This document shows positions 8,922 through 9,563 of a DNA stretch of 9,563 nt, in pieces. The notes under the pieces were generated by a model, which saw only the letters and a list, made by a program, of their open reading frames with translations, was not told the origin of the DNA and did no database searches. Positions within the stretch are counted from its first letter, which is position 1. Each line of letters starts with the position of its first letter. The translations under genes were made by a program, and so were the position numbers. The DNA is from an uncultured Prevotella sp. (GTDB taxonomy: Bacteria > Bacteroidota > Bacteroidia > Bacteroidales > Bacteroidaceae): NCBI GenBank assembly GCA_900557255.1, contig USSA01000111.1, positions 1-9,563 on the forward strand, in the 5' to 3' direction.

Positions 8922-9176
8922 CTAAAGATTATACATCCATATTTCATCAGCTTTAGTCTTTGGATTTTCAGAGAACAAATATAATTTCTTTTTATCAGCA
9001 GAAATCTTTATATTGCTCCCCACTTTGTCCAGAGCTATTCTACGTATTGGATTTCCATCCCAATCATACACTTATACCTCATTGTCATATTGAGATTCCA
9101 TATAATTCTTAGGAGTCTTACCATAATTGCCAACAAGAAACTTGCTATAAAATTTACTTTCACCATTGTCTTTAAA
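8922..9176 (-). pseudogene. C-terminal remnant of a 6-bladed beta-propeller (TolB-like) protein
   Basis: One reading frame gives 84 codons plus a final TAG at 8924-8922, with a single internal TAA at 9074-9072. On either side of that stop the translation is continuous and propeller-like: a segment containing YGKTPKNYMESQYDNEV, then VYDWDGNPIRRIALDK, SADKKKLYLFSENP and a closing DEIWMYNL. This is the style of the last blades of Bacteroidetes TolB-like 6-bladed beta-propeller proteins, normally over 300 residues long. Everything upstream of 9176 in this frame is full of stops, so most of the gene is missing. Changing TAA to TTA or CAA would restore the frame, so a point mutation is plausible. 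The remnant ends 17 bases before the channel gene and may now serve only as leader or promoter sequence. The family call rests on recognition by eye. Confidence 0.75.
8976..8983 (-). promoter_or_regulatory. Candidate Bacteroidetes -7 box (TATATTTG)
   Basis: On the minus strand this matches the Bacteroidetes -7 consensus TAnnTTTG. It would give a leader of roughly 60-65 bases before the GTG of the channel gene. No TTTG (-33) element is seen at the expected spacing upstream. It falls inside former propeller codons, so the match may be accidental. Confidence 0.25.
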
Positions 9177-9317
9177 TCATTTTTATTTTTATGAGTAAAT
9201 ATAAATTATGCATCTATCCCATTCAGACACCACTGCAAAAATAAGAAATAAAAAACAAAAATCCACCATTTTTGAGTTTACCTTTTGTTTACTTCCTTTA
9301 AAACAGATGATTTAAAG
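9170..9317. repeat. 11-base inverted repeat bracketing the AT-rich spacer
   Basis: CTTTAAATCAT at 9170-9180 is the exact reverse complement of ATGATTTAAAG at 9307-9317. The right arm also forms a small local hairpin with CTTTAAA at 9296-9302. The left arm coincides with the point where the propeller-like reading frame breaks off, so the pair may mark a rearrangement junction. In sequence this AT-rich an 11-base match could also arise by chance. Confidence 0.35.
9236..9243 (-). promoter_or_regulatory. Second candidate -7 box (TATTTTTG)
   Basis: This minus-strand octamer also fits TAnnTTTG and lies in non-coding AT-rich DNA, about 330 bases before the channel gene. A TTTG lies upstream of it on the minus strand (complement of 9256-9259) but only 12 bases away, shorter than the roughly 19-22 expected. 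If used, the transcript would include the propeller remnant. Confidence 0.22.
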
Positions 9318-9386
9318 CATCAGAAAACTTGATATGCAACATAGAACAAAATAATCGTAACATGATATTATCAATTCAGAAAGATC

Positions 9387-9429
9387 GGCTCAGGGGAGAT
9401 TTCCGTGGATAGACAATCTCTCCTGAGCC
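9387..9429 (+). other. 15-bp hairpin in the leader of the rightmost gene
   Basis: GGCTCAGGGGAGATT (9387-9401) pairs with AATCTCTCCTGAGCC (9415-9429) along all 15 positions, with one G-U pair and a 13-base loop. It is by far the most stable structure in the spacer and stands out as GC-rich in AT-rich surroundings. On the plus strand the nearest T-run (9441-9446) begins 11 bases after the stem, so it is not a textbook terminator. On the minus strand no T-run follows. It may be a regulatory leader stem, the terminator of a lost gene, or part of a dispersed repeat. The strand given is provisional. Confidence 0.6.
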
Positions 9430-9472
9430 CATTTATGTCATTTTTTGGGAACGAGAAAATGGGAAAGTGACG

Positions 9473-9497
9473 AAAAGTGGTAATGTTGCCACTTTTT
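9473..9497 (+). terminator. Terminator-like hairpin just before the plus-strand gene
   Basis: AAAAGTGG (9473-9480) pairs with CCACTTTT (9489-9496) around an 8-base loop, and the plus strand continues with another T. This has the form of an intrinsic terminator with its U-tract inside the stem; it could also work on the other strand. On the plus strand it ends only 18 bases before the ATG at 9515. It therefore suggests either attenuation in a leader or termination of readthrough from the left, with a very close promoter for the next gene. Confidence 0.45.
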
Positions 9498-9514
9498 GAT
9501 AATACAGCATAATT

Positions 9515-9563
9515 ATGGATATTAAAAGACAACAATATTTAGACCAACTAATCGCAAGCCAAA
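9515..9563 (+). CDS. Start of a probable AAA/DUF4143-type ATPase gene (partial)
   Basis: An ATG at 9515 opens a frame that runs off the window after 16 complete codons: MDIKRQQYLDQLIASQ. The pattern of a short basic start followed by Y-L-x-x-L-I-x-S closely resembles the beginning of Bacteroidetes AAA-family ATPases with a C-terminal DUF4143 domain. In those proteins a Walker A motif follows about 20 residues later, outside this window. The gene diverges from the pump operon and is probably functionally unrelated. The call rests on very few residues and could be wrong. Confidence 0.5.
   Translation, partial: MDIKRQQYLDQLIASQ

Larger units (their letters stand above)
9177..9514. other. Gene-free divergent spacer
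   Basis: No coding region longer than a few tens of codons is credible on either strand. The left part (to about 9380) is strongly AT-rich with A-runs and would contain the promoters of the minus-strand operon and of the plus-strand gene at 9515. The right part (9387-9497) holds nested inverted repeats. No convincing plus-strand TAnnTTTG box at proper spacing from a TTTG box was found. Confidence 0.7.

Noticed and set aside
9051..9166. Minus-strand 43-aa-like frame beginning MVKVNFIASFLLA, resembling a small membrane peptide
   Set aside because: It overlaps the propeller remnant in another frame, and the remnant frame has clear family character. The hydrophobic start is probably chance.
9191..9244. 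Short plus-strand frame starting with MSKYKLCIYP (17 codons)
   Set aside because: It is very short, in AT-rich DNA, with no recognisable similarity or supporting signals.

Overview
The window most likely comes from a Bacteroidales bacterium, probably of the Prevotella group. The evidence is the protein style: a lipoprotein RND adaptor, two tandem RND permeases of the Bacteroidetes type, a C-terminal fragment of a Bacteroidetes 6-bladed propeller protein, and the start of an AAA/DUF4143-type ATPase gene. AT-rich spacers and the lack of clear Shine-Dalgarno spacing agree. No database search was possible, so the lineage is an inference.

Most of the window is one operon on the minus strand, read right to left: a TolC-type outer-membrane channel (8904-7426), a periplasmic adaptor lipoprotein (7390-6302), a first RND permease (6261-3211) and a second RND permease (3201-133). 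Gaps are 35, 40 and 9 bases. A small hairpin at 34-49 is the likely end of the transcript. Together the four genes encode a complete tripartite pump with two different inner-membrane subunits. These could form a mixed trimer, as MdtB and MdtC do in enterobacteria. The substrate cannot be read from the sequence, and there is no regulator gene in the window. Compared by eye with AcrB, both permeases keep only the first of the two TM4 aspartates and have Asn where AcrB has its TM10 lysine.

The right 0.66 kb holds no intact gene. Directly upstream of the channel gene lies an 85-codon C-terminal remnant of a 6-bladed beta-propeller protein, interrupted by one in-frame stop. Next comes an AT-rich stretch, and then a cluster of inverted repeats (9387-9497). 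It includes a 15-bp hairpin and a terminator-like hairpin immediately before a plus-strand gene that begins at 9515 and leaves the window after 16 codons.

The pump is a recognisable type of system and not a new one. The points most worth a second look are the divergent proton-relay residues of the permease pair, the decayed propeller gene in the operon leader, and the structured leader of the rightmost gene.
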